Shown piece after piece: positions 34,212-43,621 of a DNA stretch of 64,000 nt. Position 1 is the first letter of the stretch; every line of letters starts with the position of its first letter. Origin of the DNA: Microbacterium sp. cf046 (GTDB lineage: Bacteria; Actinomycetota; Actinomycetes; Actinomycetales; Microbacteriaceae); contig NZ_FOZJ01000001.1 in the NCBI RefSeq assembly GCF_900114345.1, positions 1-64,000 on the forward strand, in the 5' to 3' direction. A model generated the notes under the pieces. The model was given only the letters and a program-made list of their open reading frames with translations, did no database searches and was not told where the DNA came from. The translations under genes and the position numbers were made by a program.

Positions 34212-35117
34212 GTGTCGAAGACCACGCATGCCACGGCCAATCCTCAGGCGGCCCTCGAGCTGGTGAGCGGCTACTCGCTCGAGATGACGGGCAAGGACGT
34301 CCCCGGTCTCATGGAGGCGAAGGACAGCATCCCGGCCGGCACGAAGATCAATGTCACGTTCCTCGGCAATGAGGATCTCGAGATGCGGGTCGCGGCCGCG
34401 AAGGCCGTGCGCGACCTCGGCTTCCTCCCCGTTCCGCACATCTCCGCGCGCCGCCTGGCATCGCGCGGGCAGCTCGAGGAGTTCCTCTCCCGGCTGAAGG
34501 ACGCCGGCGCCACCGAGAGCGTGTTCGTCGTCGGCGGCGATCCGACCACTCCCGAGGGTCCGTACGAGGACTCCTACGATGTCATCCGCACCGGACTCCT
34601 CCTGGACTACGGCGTGAAGGAGGTGTCGATCGCGGGCTACCCCGAAGGACACCCCGACATCTCGAACGACGTGCTCTGGCGCGCGCTCGAGGAGAAGTCG
34701 CTCTCCCTCTCGCAGCAGGGGCTGCAGGCCACGATCCTGACGCAGTTCGCGTTCGACACGGACCCGGTGATCGCCTGGATCGATCAGGTCCGCGCGCGCG
34801 GCATCAACAGCACGATCCGCATCGGGACCCCCGGGCCCGCGGGCATCAAGCGGCTCCTCGGGTTCGCGCGACGCTTCGGCATCGGCGCCAACGCGATGAT
34901 CGTGAAGAAGTACGGCTTCTCGCTCACGAACCTCATGGGCACGGCCGGTCCCGACACCTTCGTCACCGATCTGTCGGCGCTGCTCGCAGCCGATGCGAAG
35001 GCGGGACCTGCGACCGAAGGCTCTGCCCATGGACCGGTGAAGCTGCATTTCTACACCTTCGGCGGCCTCCTCGCGACGGCCGACTGGGCACGTGAGTACA
35101 CCCGCGCGCAGTCCTGA
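34212..35117 (+). CDS. metF: Methylenetetrahydrofolate reductase family (LigC-like)
   Basis: A 301-residue TIM-barrel flavoprotein of the methylenetetrahydrofolate reductase family (NVTFLGNEDLEMRVAAAKAVRDLGFLPVPHISARRL, SVFVVGGDPTTPEGPYEDSYDVI, VSIAGYPEGHPD). In this setting it probably runs from 5-methyl- to 5,10-methylene-tetrahydrofolate to recycle the cofactor charged by the O-demethylase, as LigC does in Sphingobium. A biosynthetic role in methionine synthesis is less likely given its neighbours. GTG at 34212. The PurU gene follows after 12 nt. Confidence 0.85.
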   Translation: MSKTTHATANPQAALELVSGYSLEMTGKDVPGLMEAKDSIPAGTKINVTFLGNEDLEMRVAAAKAVRDLGFLPVPHISARRLASRGQLEEFLSRLKDAGATESVFVVGGDPTTPEGPYEDSYDVIRTGLLLDYGVKEVSIAGYPEGHPDISNDVLWRALEEKSLSLSQQGLQATILTQFAFDTDPVIAWIDQVRARGINSTIRIGTPGPAGIKRLLGFARRFGIGANAMIVKKYGFSLTNLMGTAGPDTFVTDLSALLAADAKAGPATEGSAHGPVKLHFYTFGGLLATADWAREYTRAQS

Positions 35118-35129
35118 CAGGCTTTACCC

Positions 35130-36014
35130 ATGACCGTCCACAACGAATCCCTCCGCGACCATGCCTGCCTGATCGTGCACGGCCCTGACAGGCCGGGCAT
35201 CGTCGCGGCCGTGAGTGCGCTGATCACCCGCAACAAGGGCAACATCGTCACACTCGACCAGTACTCCGACGACGCGTTCGGCGGGGAGTTCTTCCAGCGT
35301 GTCGTGTTCCACCGTCCCGACCTCACCGCGGCGATCGACGAGATCGAGGCCGACCTCGCCGAGACGGTCGGCGCGCTGGGGCTGGAGTGGACCCTCACCG
35401 ACCAGTCCGTGCCCAAGCGGATGGCGATCCTCGCCTCCACCTCCGACCACTGCCTGCTCGAGCTGCTCTGGCGTCACCGCCGTGGCGAGCTGCCGGTCAC
35501 GATCCCGATGGTGATCTCCAACCACACCAACACCGCCGAAGACGTCCGCTCGTTCGGCATCCCGTTCTTCCACGTCCCCTCGCAAGGGCCCGACAAGTCC
35601 GAAGCCGAAGCGCGCATCCTCGAACTGCTCAAGGGCAACGTCGACTTCATCGTGCTCGCCCGCTACATGCAGATCATCTCCGAGGGCTTCCTCGAGGAGG
35701 TCGGCGTGCCGGTCATCAACATCCACCACTCGTTCCTTCCCGCCTTCATCGGTGCCGCCCCGTACCGCAAAGCCAAAGAGCGCGGCGTGAAGCTCATCGG
35801 CGCCACCAGCCACTACGTCACCAAAGACCTCGACGAAGGCCCGATCATCGAACAGGACGTCGCCCGCGTGAACCACGCGATGGATGCCGCCGACCTGCAA
35901 TCCCGCGGCGCCTACGTCGAACGTGCCGTGCTCTCCCGAGCTGTGCAATGGCACGCCCAGGACCGCGTCATCCGGCACGGCAACCAGACCATCGTCTTCA
36001 CGGACCGACCGTGA
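35130..36014 (+). CDS. purU: Formyltetrahydrofolate deformylase
   Basis: A 294-residue PurU that hydrolyses 10-formyl-tetrahydrofolate to formate and tetrahydrofolate. It has an N-terminal ACT domain (CLIVHGPDRPGIVAAVSALITRNKGNI), then a formyltransferase-fold domain with MVISNHTN, the catalytic-loop motif NIHHSFLPAFIGAAPY (Asn and His) and HYVTKDLDEGPIIEQD (Asp). It lies in an operon with the O-demethylase, so here it probably releases one-carbon units arising from demethylation and regenerates free cofactor, rather than balancing purine synthesis. Confidence 0.92.
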   Translation: MTVHNESLRDHACLIVHGPDRPGIVAAVSALITRNKGNIVTLDQYSDDAFGGEFFQRVVFHRPDLTAAIDEIEADLAETVGALGLEWTLTDQSVPKRMAILASTSDHCLLELLWRHRRGELPVTIPMVISNHTNTAEDVRSFGIPFFHVPSQGPDKSEAEARILELLKGNVDFIVLARYMQIISEGFLEEVGVPVINIHHSFLPAFIGAAPYRKAKERGVKLIGATSHYVTKDLDEGPIIEQDVARVNHAMDAADLQSRGAYVERAVLSRAVQWHAQDRVIRHGNQTIVFTDRP

Positions 36015-36037
36015 CAACCACCGACGCCTCCACCTGA

Positions 36038-37477
<1,440 letters not shown>

Positions 37478-37494
37478 AGGCGCACCAATAAGCT

Positions 37495-37532
37495 CGAGGG
37501 GGTTCGGAGGCTTCGGCCGCCGGACCCCCTCG
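37495..37532 (+). terminator. Rho-independent terminator after the O-demethylase gene
   Basis: CGAGGGGGTTCGG (37495-37507) pairs with CCGGACCCCCTCG (37520-37532), 13 pairs including one G-U, with a 12-nt loop; ATTTT follows a few bases later. Confidence 0.8.
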
Positions 37533-37571
37533 CACCATTTTCCGGGTCTGCGAGCCGAGGAAGGAGGCCCC

Positions 37572-38162
37572 GTGAGCCTGCGCTACGCCCTGCTCGCGCT
37601 GCTTCGTGTCGGGCCGTTGTCGGGGTACGACCTCCAGAAGCAGTTCTCGCTCTCGGTCGGTCACGTGTGGCATGCCCCCGATTCCCAGATCTATCCGGAG
37701 CTGCGCAAGATGGAGACCGAGGGTCTCATCGAGGGCGAGGATCAGCCGCGCGGGCAGCGCGGAACTCGGCGCGTGTATCACGTGACGGATGCCGGCGAGC
37801 GGGCGTACCTCGACTGGATGCGCTCACCGCTGGACTACCAGCGCGTACGGGATCCCGCGCACCTGCGCGCCGCCTACCTCGAGAACACGACGCCGGAGGC
37901 GGCACGCGCGTTCTTCCGCGGGCACATCGCCGAATGGGAGTCGGAGCTCGAGCAGTGGGAGCAGGAGCTGCGGCGCATCGACGCGCGCGACAACCCGATG
38001 CTCGTGCGACGGCTCGCCGTGACTCCCCCGGAGGATCACGAGCGGACGGTCGCCTACAAGCGGTTCGCCTACGAGGGCCTAGTGGAGCGCGCGAACGGCG
38101 AGATCGCCTGGGCGCGCCGCGGCCTCGAGCTCGTCGACCGCCTCGACGATCTCGGTCGTTGA
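37572..38162 (+). CDS. PadR-family transcription regulator
   Basis: A 196-residue PadR regulator (subfamily with long C-terminal helices). The winged helix is in LRYALLALLRVGPLSGYDLQKQF and QIYPELRKMETEGLIEGEDQPRGQRGTRRVYHVTDAG. The C-terminal dimerisation part is rich in Glu and Arg. An AAGGAGG site (37561-37567) fixes the GTG start at 37572. PadR proteins often sense phenolic acids, so it may respond to the products of the adjacent aromatic cluster, though it has its own transcript after the terminator. Confidence 0.88.
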   Translation: MSLRYALLALLRVGPLSGYDLQKQFSLSVGHVWHAPDSQIYPELRKMETEGLIEGEDQPRGQRGTRRVYHVTDAGERAYLDWMRSPLDYQRVRDPAHLRAAYLENTTPEAARAFFRGHIAEWESELEQWEQELRRIDARDNPMLVRRLAVTPPEDHERTVAYKRFAYEGLVERANGEIAWARRGLELVDRLDDLGR

Positions 38163-38233
38163 GCGAGCGGAGCGAGTCGAAACGCTCGCCCCGGCCCGGG
38201 TTTCGATGCGGCGCTGGCGCGCCTCACTCAACC
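38158..38233. repeat. GTTGAG...CTCAAC intergenic palindrome
   Basis: The left part GTTGAGCGAGCGGAGCGAGT plus CGAAAC (to 38183) faces GTTTCGATGCGGCGCTGGCG (from 38200) ending CTCACTCAAC (38232). The outer and inner ends are complementary and the middle is imperfect. It starts inside the PadR stop codon and ends just before the convergent beta-lactamase-like gene. Such elements are common bidirectional terminators in Microbacteriaceae; that statement is from general knowledge. Confidence 0.6.
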
Positions 38234-38246
38234 TTGCGTCGCCGAC

Positions 38247-39167
38247 TCAAAACACATACTCCATGAGGTCCGTCCCGAGCGTCCGGAACGCCTCGTGCAC
38301 CCGCAGGCGGTGCATGATCGACAGGTCGTCGAAGCACACGATCAGCGCATAGGACACGCCCGCGCGAGGTCCGGCGAGCACACCCGCCTCGACGCGGATC
38401 CCGGCATCCTGACCCGTCTTGTTGATGAAGAGCAGTCCGTGCTCGTCGTTCTCATGCTCGAACGGGTCGAGTCCCGTCGCCGAGGCGACCAGCGACAGAT
38501 CGTGGTTGAGGCTCAGCCACTCCGCGACCTGCGCGCTCACCCCGGCCGAGACCGCCTGCGAGTTGACGAGCGCCGCGAAGACCTCGGCGAGCTCACGCGC
38601 CGATCCGAGCGCGAAGTGCGGTGCGTCGTCGGGTCCGCGCTCGTCGCGGAAGCGGTCCAGCAGCGCCGAGCGGGTCATCCCGAGCTGCTCGATGCGCGCG
38701 CGCACGGCCGGCAGCCCGACGCGATCGATCAGCGCGTTCGCGGCGAGCGCGTCGCCGGTCGCCGCGGTCAGCACCGCGAGGTCCGCCAGCGGCAGAGCCG
38801 GTGCCTTGAGGTGCTGCCACACCCCCGCGATGGTGACGGTCTCGAGCGAGGACTTCTCGATGATCTCGAGCGGATCCAGCGCGCCCGACTCGAAGCCGGC
38901 CGCGACCTCGATCAGCAGCGGCACGACGCCGAGCCCCGCGACCGGCAGGGTCACGAAGTCGTCGCCGGCGAGCACCGAGGTCCCCCGGTCCAGGTCGGTG
39001 ATGCGCACCGAGATGCGCGCGCCGTGCTCGGCGAGGTCGTCGAGCGCCTTCAGCGTCGTCGTGAATGATCTACGGCCGACGGCTGCCCGCCTTGGCAGTC
39101 GTCTGTTGCTTCGTCGCGACCCCCGCAGCGACTCAGCGTCCCGTTTGGGCTCAGGGGCAATGCCCAC
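38247..39167 (-). CDS. Beta-lactamase-fold protein lacking the catalytic serine
   Basis: A 306-residue protein of the class A beta-lactamase/penicillin-binding fold. The KTG motif is kept (INKTGQDAGIRVEAG). The position of the catalytic S-x-x-K reads AGLGVVPLLIEVA, so both Ser and Lys are missing, and the SDN region reads TGDALAANAL. It therefore should not act as a serine hydrolase and may be a binding or regulatory pseudoenzyme. No signal peptide is apparent. GTG 39167 is chosen for the AAGGAA site upstream, in preference to longer Arg-rich extensions. The fold assignment is from motifs and helix pattern. Confidence 0.7.
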   Translation of the reverse strand: MGIAPEPKRDAESLRGSRRSNRRLPRRAAVGRRSFTTTLKALDDLAEHGARISVRITDLDRGTSVLAGDDFVTLPVAGLGVVPLLIEVAAGFESGALDPLEIIEKSSLETVTIAGVWQHLKAPALPLADLAVLTAATGDALAANALIDRVGLPAVRARIEQLGMTRSALLDRFRDERGPDDAPHFALGSARELAEVFAALVNSQAVSAGVSAQVAEWLSLNHDLSLVASATGLDPFEHENDEHGLLFINKTGQDAGIRVEAGVLAGPRAGVSYALIVCFDDLSIMHRLRVHEAFRTLGTDLMEYVF

Positions 39168-39300
39168 CAGGGTTCCTTCCGGTGTCAGGGGGAGAGTGTG
39201 AATGCGCCTTTTTGCGCGCGGAAAGTACATCGGATGGCGCGTGTTCTGTTTTCGGGTGGTTCGGGAAGCCGCGCGCGGTCGGGTGACAGGCGCGGAGATG

Positions 39301-41265
39301 TCACCAGATGGTGACGCGTTTGTCGGTGTCGAGCCAGAGCTCGTCCGACTCCGCGACACCGAATGCATCGTAGAACGCATCGATGTTGCGGACGATCTGA
39401 TTGCAGCGGAATTCGTTCGGCGAGTGCGGGTCGACGGTCAGCAGGCGGATGGTCTCGGCATCCCGGCCCTTCTGCTGCCAGATCTGCGCCCACGACAGCA
39501 GCAGGCGCTGGATGCCGGTGAACCCGTCGATCTCGGGTGCGTCAGCGCCATGGAGCGAAAGCTCGTACGCCTTGATCGCGATGCCGAGGCCGCCGAGGTC
39601 GCCGATGTTCTCGCCGATCGTGAGCGCGCCGTTGACCTTGTTCTCCTCGGCCAGGCCACGCGGGACGAGGGCGTTGAACTGCTCGATCAGCACGCTCGTG
39701 CGCTCTTCGAACGCGGTGCGGTCGGCATCCGTCCACCAGTCGCGAAGCGACCCGTCGCCGTCGAACCGGCTGCCCTGGTCGTCGAAGCCGTGGCCGATCT
39801 CGTGGCCGATCACGGCGCCGATGCCGCCGTAGTTTGCCGCCGCGTCGCGGTCGGCCTCGAAGAAGGGGTACTGCAGGATCGCCGCCGGGAACACGATCTC
39901 GTTCATGAGCGGGTTGTAGTACGCGTTGACGGTCTGCGGCGTCATGTACCACTCGTCACGGTCGACCGGTCCGCCGATGCGCCCGATCTGACGGTCGTGC
40001 TCGTGGATGTGCGCGCGGCGGACGTTGCCGACCAGATCGCCGGCGTCGATCTCGAGCGCCGAGTAGTCCCGCCACTTGACCGGGTAGCCGACCTTCGGGG
40101 TGAAGGCGTCGAGCTTGGCAAGCGCGCGCTCGCGCGTCTCGGGGCTCATCCACTCCAGCTCGGTGATGCTCTGGCGGTACGCCTCGATCAGGTTCGCGAC
40201 GAGCTCGTCCATCGCGACCTTGGCCGCCGGCGGGAAGTGCCGCTCGACGTACACGCGGCCGATCGCCTCGCCCAGTGCGGCCTCGGCCAGGCCGACGCCG
40301 CGCTTCCACCGCTCCCGGTTGACCGGCACTCCGGTCAGCTGCGTGCCGTAGAACGCGAAGTTCTCGTCGACGAACGGGTCGGACAGGAACGCGGCCGCCC
40401 CGTGCACGATGCGGAAGCGCACCCACGCCTTCCAGTCCTCGAGGCGCTCGTCGGTCAACAGTGACCCGAGTCCCTCGAAGAAGCTCGGCTGGTACACGTT
40501 GGCTTCGGCGAACGCGTCCTCGCGGCCCGGCGCGGTGCCCTCGAGCCACGGGCGAAGGTCGACGCCGGCGAGCGCCGTCACTTCGTCCCACGTCTTGAGG
40601 TTGTAGGTCGCAACTGCGTCGCGACTGCGGACGTTGTCCCAATGGTGCGTGGCGACCTCGGTCTCGAGCGCGAAGATGCGATCGGCGGATGCCGCTGCAT
40701 CGGGCACCTCGGCCAGTTCGAGGATCTTCTCGATGTGCGCGCGGTAGGCGGTGCGCACGGCCTCGAAGTTCTCGAGGCGGTAGTAGCTCTCGTCGGGCAG
40801 CGAGAGCCCGCCCTGCACCAGGAACGGGACGTAGCGCTGCGGGTTGCCGGGGTCGGGCTCGACGTAGAGGCCGATCAGGCCGCCGATGCCGTCGCGCTCG
40901 AGTTCGCCCAGGGTGCGCAGCAGCTCCGGGATCGAGGAGATCGCGTCGGTGCGCGCGAGCTGCTCGGCGAGCGGGGTCGCGCCCTGCTCGGCGATGCGAT
41001 CGGTGTCCATGAAGCTCGAGTACAGGTCGCCGATCTTGCGGGACTCGGAGCCGGGCTCGGCATCCTGCGTCTCCTCGACGATCGCGCGCACGTCCTTCTC
41101 CGCCTGCTCGGCGATGAGGTGGAACGAGCCCCAGCGCGCCTTGTCGTCGGGGATGTCGGTGCGCTCCAGCCACGCGCCGTTGACGTGACGGAAGAGGTCG
41201 TCCTGCGGGCGGATCTCAGCACTGAGCTCGTCGAGCGCGAGACCTGATCGGGAGGCATCGGTCAT
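39301..41265 (-). CDS. M13-family zinc endopeptidase (neprilysin/PepO-like)
   Basis: A 654-residue M13 metallopeptidase. The zinc site is GAVIGHEIGHGFDDQG (HExxH near residue 488), with the third ligand Glu in TIGENIGDLGG about 60 residues later and the substrate-binding NAYY in PQTVNAYYNP. N-terminal SAEIRPQDDLFRHVNGAWLERTDIP is also typical. It degrades small peptides; bacterial members are mostly cytosolic and no signal peptide is seen here. A leaderless box (TATCCT, 41272-41277 minus) lies 6 nt before the ATG. It is divergent from the MATE gene. Confidence 0.95.
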   Translation of the reverse strand: MTDASRSGLALDELSAEIRPQDDLFRHVNGAWLERTDIPDDKARWGSFHLIAEQAEKDVRAIVEETQDAEPGSESRKIGDLYSSFMDTDRIAEQGATPLAEQLARTDAISSIPELLRTLGELERDGIGGLIGLYVEPDPGNPQRYVPFLVQGGLSLPDESYYRLENFEAVRTAYRAHIEKILELAEVPDAAASADRIFALETEVATHHWDNVRSRDAVATYNLKTWDEVTALAGVDLRPWLEGTAPGREDAFAEANVYQPSFFEGLGSLLTDERLEDWKAWVRFRIVHGAAAFLSDPFVDENFAFYGTQLTGVPVNRERWKRGVGLAEAALGEAIGRVYVERHFPPAAKVAMDELVANLIEAYRQSITELEWMSPETRERALAKLDAFTPKVGYPVKWRDYSALEIDAGDLVGNVRRAHIHEHDRQIGRIGGPVDRDEWYMTPQTVNAYYNPLMNEIVFPAAILQYPFFEADRDAAANYGGIGAVIGHEIGHGFDDQGSRFDGDGSLRDWWTDADRTAFEERTSVLIEQFNALVPRGLAEENKVNGALTIGENIGDLGGLGIAIKAYELSLHGADAPEIDGFTGIQRLLLSWAQIWQQKGRDAETIRLLTVDPHSPNEFRCNQIVRNIDAFYDAFGVAESDELWLDTDKRVTIW

Positions 41266-41271
41266 CCGTCC

Positions 41272-41277
41272 AGGATA
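41272..41277 (-). promoter_or_regulatory. Leaderless -10 box (TATCCT) of the M13 peptidase gene
   Basis: AGGATA on the plus strand, six bases before the start codon at 41265. Confidence 0.65.
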
Positions 41278-41335
41278 TGCGTCCGGGGGTCCCGGAATGC
41301 ACGTCCTGGGGAACTCCGCACGTGCGTCGGCCTCG

Positions 41336-41341
41336 TACCCT
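41336..41341 (+). promoter_or_regulatory. Leaderless -10 box (TACCCT) of the MATE gene
   Basis: Six bases separate TACCCT from the GTG at 41348; no Shine-Dalgarno site. Confidence 0.65.
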
Positions 41342-41347
41342 CGAAGG

Positions 41348-42673
41348 GTGACGGATCGCTCGAGGACGCTGAACCGCGACATCCTGCGGCTCGCCGTGCC
41401 CGCGCTGGGGTCGCTCGTCGCCGAGCCCCTGTTCCTGATCGTGGACTCCGCGCTCGTCGGCCACCTCGGCGTGACGCCGCTGGCGGGTCTGGGCATCGCC
41501 TCGGCCGTGCTGCAGACGATCGTGGGGCTGATGGTGTTCCTCGCGTACGCGACCACGCCCGCTGTCGCGCGACGGTTCGGCGCGGGCGATCCGACCCGGG
41601 CGGTCTCGGTCGGCATCGACGGGATGTGGCTCGCTCTGGGCATCGGGGCCCTGCTCTCGCTCGCGGGCTACCTCGCCACGCCGCTGCTCGTCGGGCTGTT
41701 CGGGGCATCGCCCGAGGTGACGCGGGAGGCCGGGATCTACCTCGGGATCTCGATGTGGGGCCTGCCCGCGATGCTCATCGTGTTCGCGGCGACCGGGCTG
41801 CTGCGCGGGATGCAGGACACCGTGACTCCGCTGTGGATCGCCGGACTCGGATTCGGGGCGAACGCTCTGCTGAACTGGCTCTTCATCTACGGGTTCGGCT
41901 GGGGCATCGGCGGGTCGGCGTTCGGAACGGTCGTGGCGCAATGGGGCATGGTCGCGGCCTACGTCGTCGTGATCGGCCGCCTCGCGCGCCGGCACGACGC
42001 ATCGGTCCGCCCGCACCGGGAGGGCGTGCGCGGCTCGGCGCGCTCGGGAGGCTGGCTGTTCCTGCGCACCCTGTCGCTGCGCGCCGCGCTGCTGGCGACG
42101 GTGTTCGTGGCGACCCTGCTCGGCACGGACGAGCTGGCCGGCTGGCAGGTCGCCTTCACGATCTTCTCTACCGCCGCCTTCGCCCTCGATGCGCTCGCGA
42201 TCGCCGCCCAGGCGCTGATCGGCAAGGGTCTCGGCGCCGGCGACACGGACGAGGTGCAGCGCACACTCGGGCGCACGGTCGCGTGGGGGGCGTGGTTCGG
42301 GGTCGTGGTCGGCGTGCTGATCGGTGCGCTCTCGAGTGTGATCGGTCTGCTCTTCACGGGGGATGCCGCCCTTGCGGCCCTGATCCAGCCCGCGCTCATC
42401 GTGCTCGCCGTCGCCCAGCCGGTCTGCGGCGTGGTGTTCGTGCTCGACGGGGTGCTGATCGGCGCGGGCGACGCGAAGTACCTGGCGCTGGCCGGCGTGC
42501 TCAACCTCGTGCCGTTCGTCCCCGCGCTCGTCGTGCTCGCGGTGCTGGGCGTGGGCGGCGCGGCCGGGCTCGCGTGGCTGTCGGTCGCGTTCTTCGGGGT
42601 CTACATGCTGGCCCGGCTCGCGACGCTCGGCTGGCGCGTGCGCGGAGCGTCCTGGATGACCGCCGGAGCCTAG
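41348..42673 (+). CDS. MATE-family multidrug exporter
   Basis: A 441-residue membrane protein of the MATE/DinF family with twelve predicted helices. Typical blocks are ILRLAVPALGSLVAEPLFLIVDSALVGHLG, PLAGLGIASAVLQTIVGLMVFLAYATTPAVAR and, in the second half, GWQVAFTIFSTAAFALDALAIAAQALIGKGLGAG. It exports drugs or metabolites by Na+ or H+ antiport. GTG 41348 is chosen over an upstream ATG because a leaderless -10 box lies exactly 6 nt before it. Confidence 0.92.
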   Translation: MTDRSRTLNRDILRLAVPALGSLVAEPLFLIVDSALVGHLGVTPLAGLGIASAVLQTIVGLMVFLAYATTPAVARRFGAGDPTRAVSVGIDGMWLALGIGALLSLAGYLATPLLVGLFGASPEVTREAGIYLGISMWGLPAMLIVFAATGLLRGMQDTVTPLWIAGLGFGANALLNWLFIYGFGWGIGGSAFGTVVAQWGMVAAYVVVIGRLARRHDASVRPHREGVRGSARSGGWLFLRTLSLRAALLATVFVATLLGTDELAGWQVAFTIFSTAAFALDALAIAAQALIGKGLGAGDTDEVQRTLGRTVAWGAWFGVVVGVLIGALSSVIGLLFTGDAALAALIQPALIVLAVAQPVCGVVFVLDGVLIGAGDAKYLALAGVLNLVPFVPALVVLAVLGVGGAAGLAWLSVAFFGVYMLARLATLGWRVRGASWMTAGA

Positions 42674-42705
42674 CGCCCGGCATCCCTGCGGCCCTGCCGC
42701 CTCCG

Positions 42706-42785
42706 CCGAACCCACCCCTTCGCCGCGAACCCATGCGGAGATGTGCACCGGAACGCGTGGGTTCGCCGGGAGCGGATGGGTTCAG
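42706..42785. repeat. GAACCCA-type intergenic palindrome, copy 1
   Basis: Left arm 42706-42736 (CCGAACCCACCCC...GCGAACCCATGC) faces right arm 42755-42785 (GCGTGGGTTCGCC...GATGGGTTCAG). Each arm holds two GAACCCA units about 18 nt apart; the arms match at roughly three quarters of positions. It lies between convergent gene ends. A related copy is at 60533-60620. Confidence 0.75.
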
Positions 42786-42801
42786 CGATCGCGCACGGCG
42801 G

Positions 42802-43452
42802 TCAGGCCCAGCGCCGGCACCACTCGTACATCACCACGGCCGCCGCGGCAGAGGCGTTGATCGAGCGCGTCGAGCCGTACTGGGTGATCTCGACAGTGCC
42901 GGATGCCGCCGCCAGCGCCTCGGCGGACAGCCCCGGTCCCTCCTGCCCGAAGAGCAGGACGCAGCGCTCGGGCAGATCTGCGCGGTCCACGGGCTCCGCA
43001 CCCGGCAGGTTGTCGACCGCGATCACCGGGATCCCGGCATCCCGAGCCCACGCCGCGAACGTCGGGACGTCCTCGTGATGGCGCACGTGCTGGTACCGGT
43101 CCGTGACCATCGCGCCGCGCTTGTTCCACCGGCGCCGGCCGATGATGTGCACCTCCGCCGCGAGGAACGCGTTCGCGCTGCGCACGATCGAGCCGATGTT
43201 CATGTCGTGCTGCCAGTTCTCGATCGCGACGTGGAACGGATGCCGCTTCCCGTCGAGGTCGGCCACGATCGCATCCATCCGCCAGTACCGGTACTCATCG
43301 ACGACGTTGCGGGTGTCGCCGTGGATCAGCAGCTCCGGATCGAGCCGCGGGTCGTCGGGCCACTCCCCCAGTCCGCCGGGCCACGGTCCGACACCGTGCG
43401 ACAGCTCCGGCTCGCGATGAGCCTCGGGCTCGGCGGGCGTCTCGGCGGTCAC
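42802..43452 (-). CDS. SpoU/TrmH-family RNA 2'-O-methyltransferase
   Basis: A 216-residue SPOUT-class methyltransferase with an N-terminal extension of about 50 residues. The knot motifs are present: WQHDMNIGSIVRSANAF (motif 1 with the catalytic Asn-x-G-x-x-x-R), LFGQEGPGLS (motif 2) and ITQYGSTRSINASAAAAVVMYEW (motif 3). It methylates a ribose of tRNA or rRNA using S-adenosylmethionine; the target nucleotide is unknown. GTG 43452 follows a leaderless box TAGCCT (43459-43464 minus). Confidence 0.92.
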   Translation of the reverse strand: MTAETPAEPEAHREPELSHGVGPWPGGLGEWPDDPRLDPELLIHGDTRNVVDEYRYWRMDAIVADLDGKRHPFHVAIENWQHDMNIGSIVRSANAFLAAEVHIIGRRRWNKRGAMVTDRYQHVRHHEDVPTFAAWARDAGIPVIAVDNLPGAEPVDRADLPERCVLLFGQEGPGLSAEALAAASGTVEITQYGSTRSINASAAAAVVMYEWCRRWA

Positions 43453-43577
43453 CGGCTCAGGCTACCCGGGTCCTGAATCGCGGCATCCCCCGCCCGCAGC
43501 GGTCCGTGTCCCACATGGGCATGCGACACGCCGCGCCGGACATGCATGAGTGGGACATCGAAGAGGGGCCCGGGATA

Positions 43578-43621
43578 TTTCGGTTGACCGAAAACAGCGC
43601 TAGAGTTTCGGTGTGCCGAAA
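43578..43621. promoter_or_regulatory. Two MntR/DtxR-type operators at mntH
   Basis: TTTCGGT-TG-ACCGAAA (43578-43593) and TTTCGG-TGTG-CCGAAA (43606-43621), 28 nt apart centre to centre. The second covers the GTG start codon at 43613 and abuts a TAGAGT -10 box (43601-43606). Binding would block initiation at a leaderless promoter. Confidence 0.85.
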
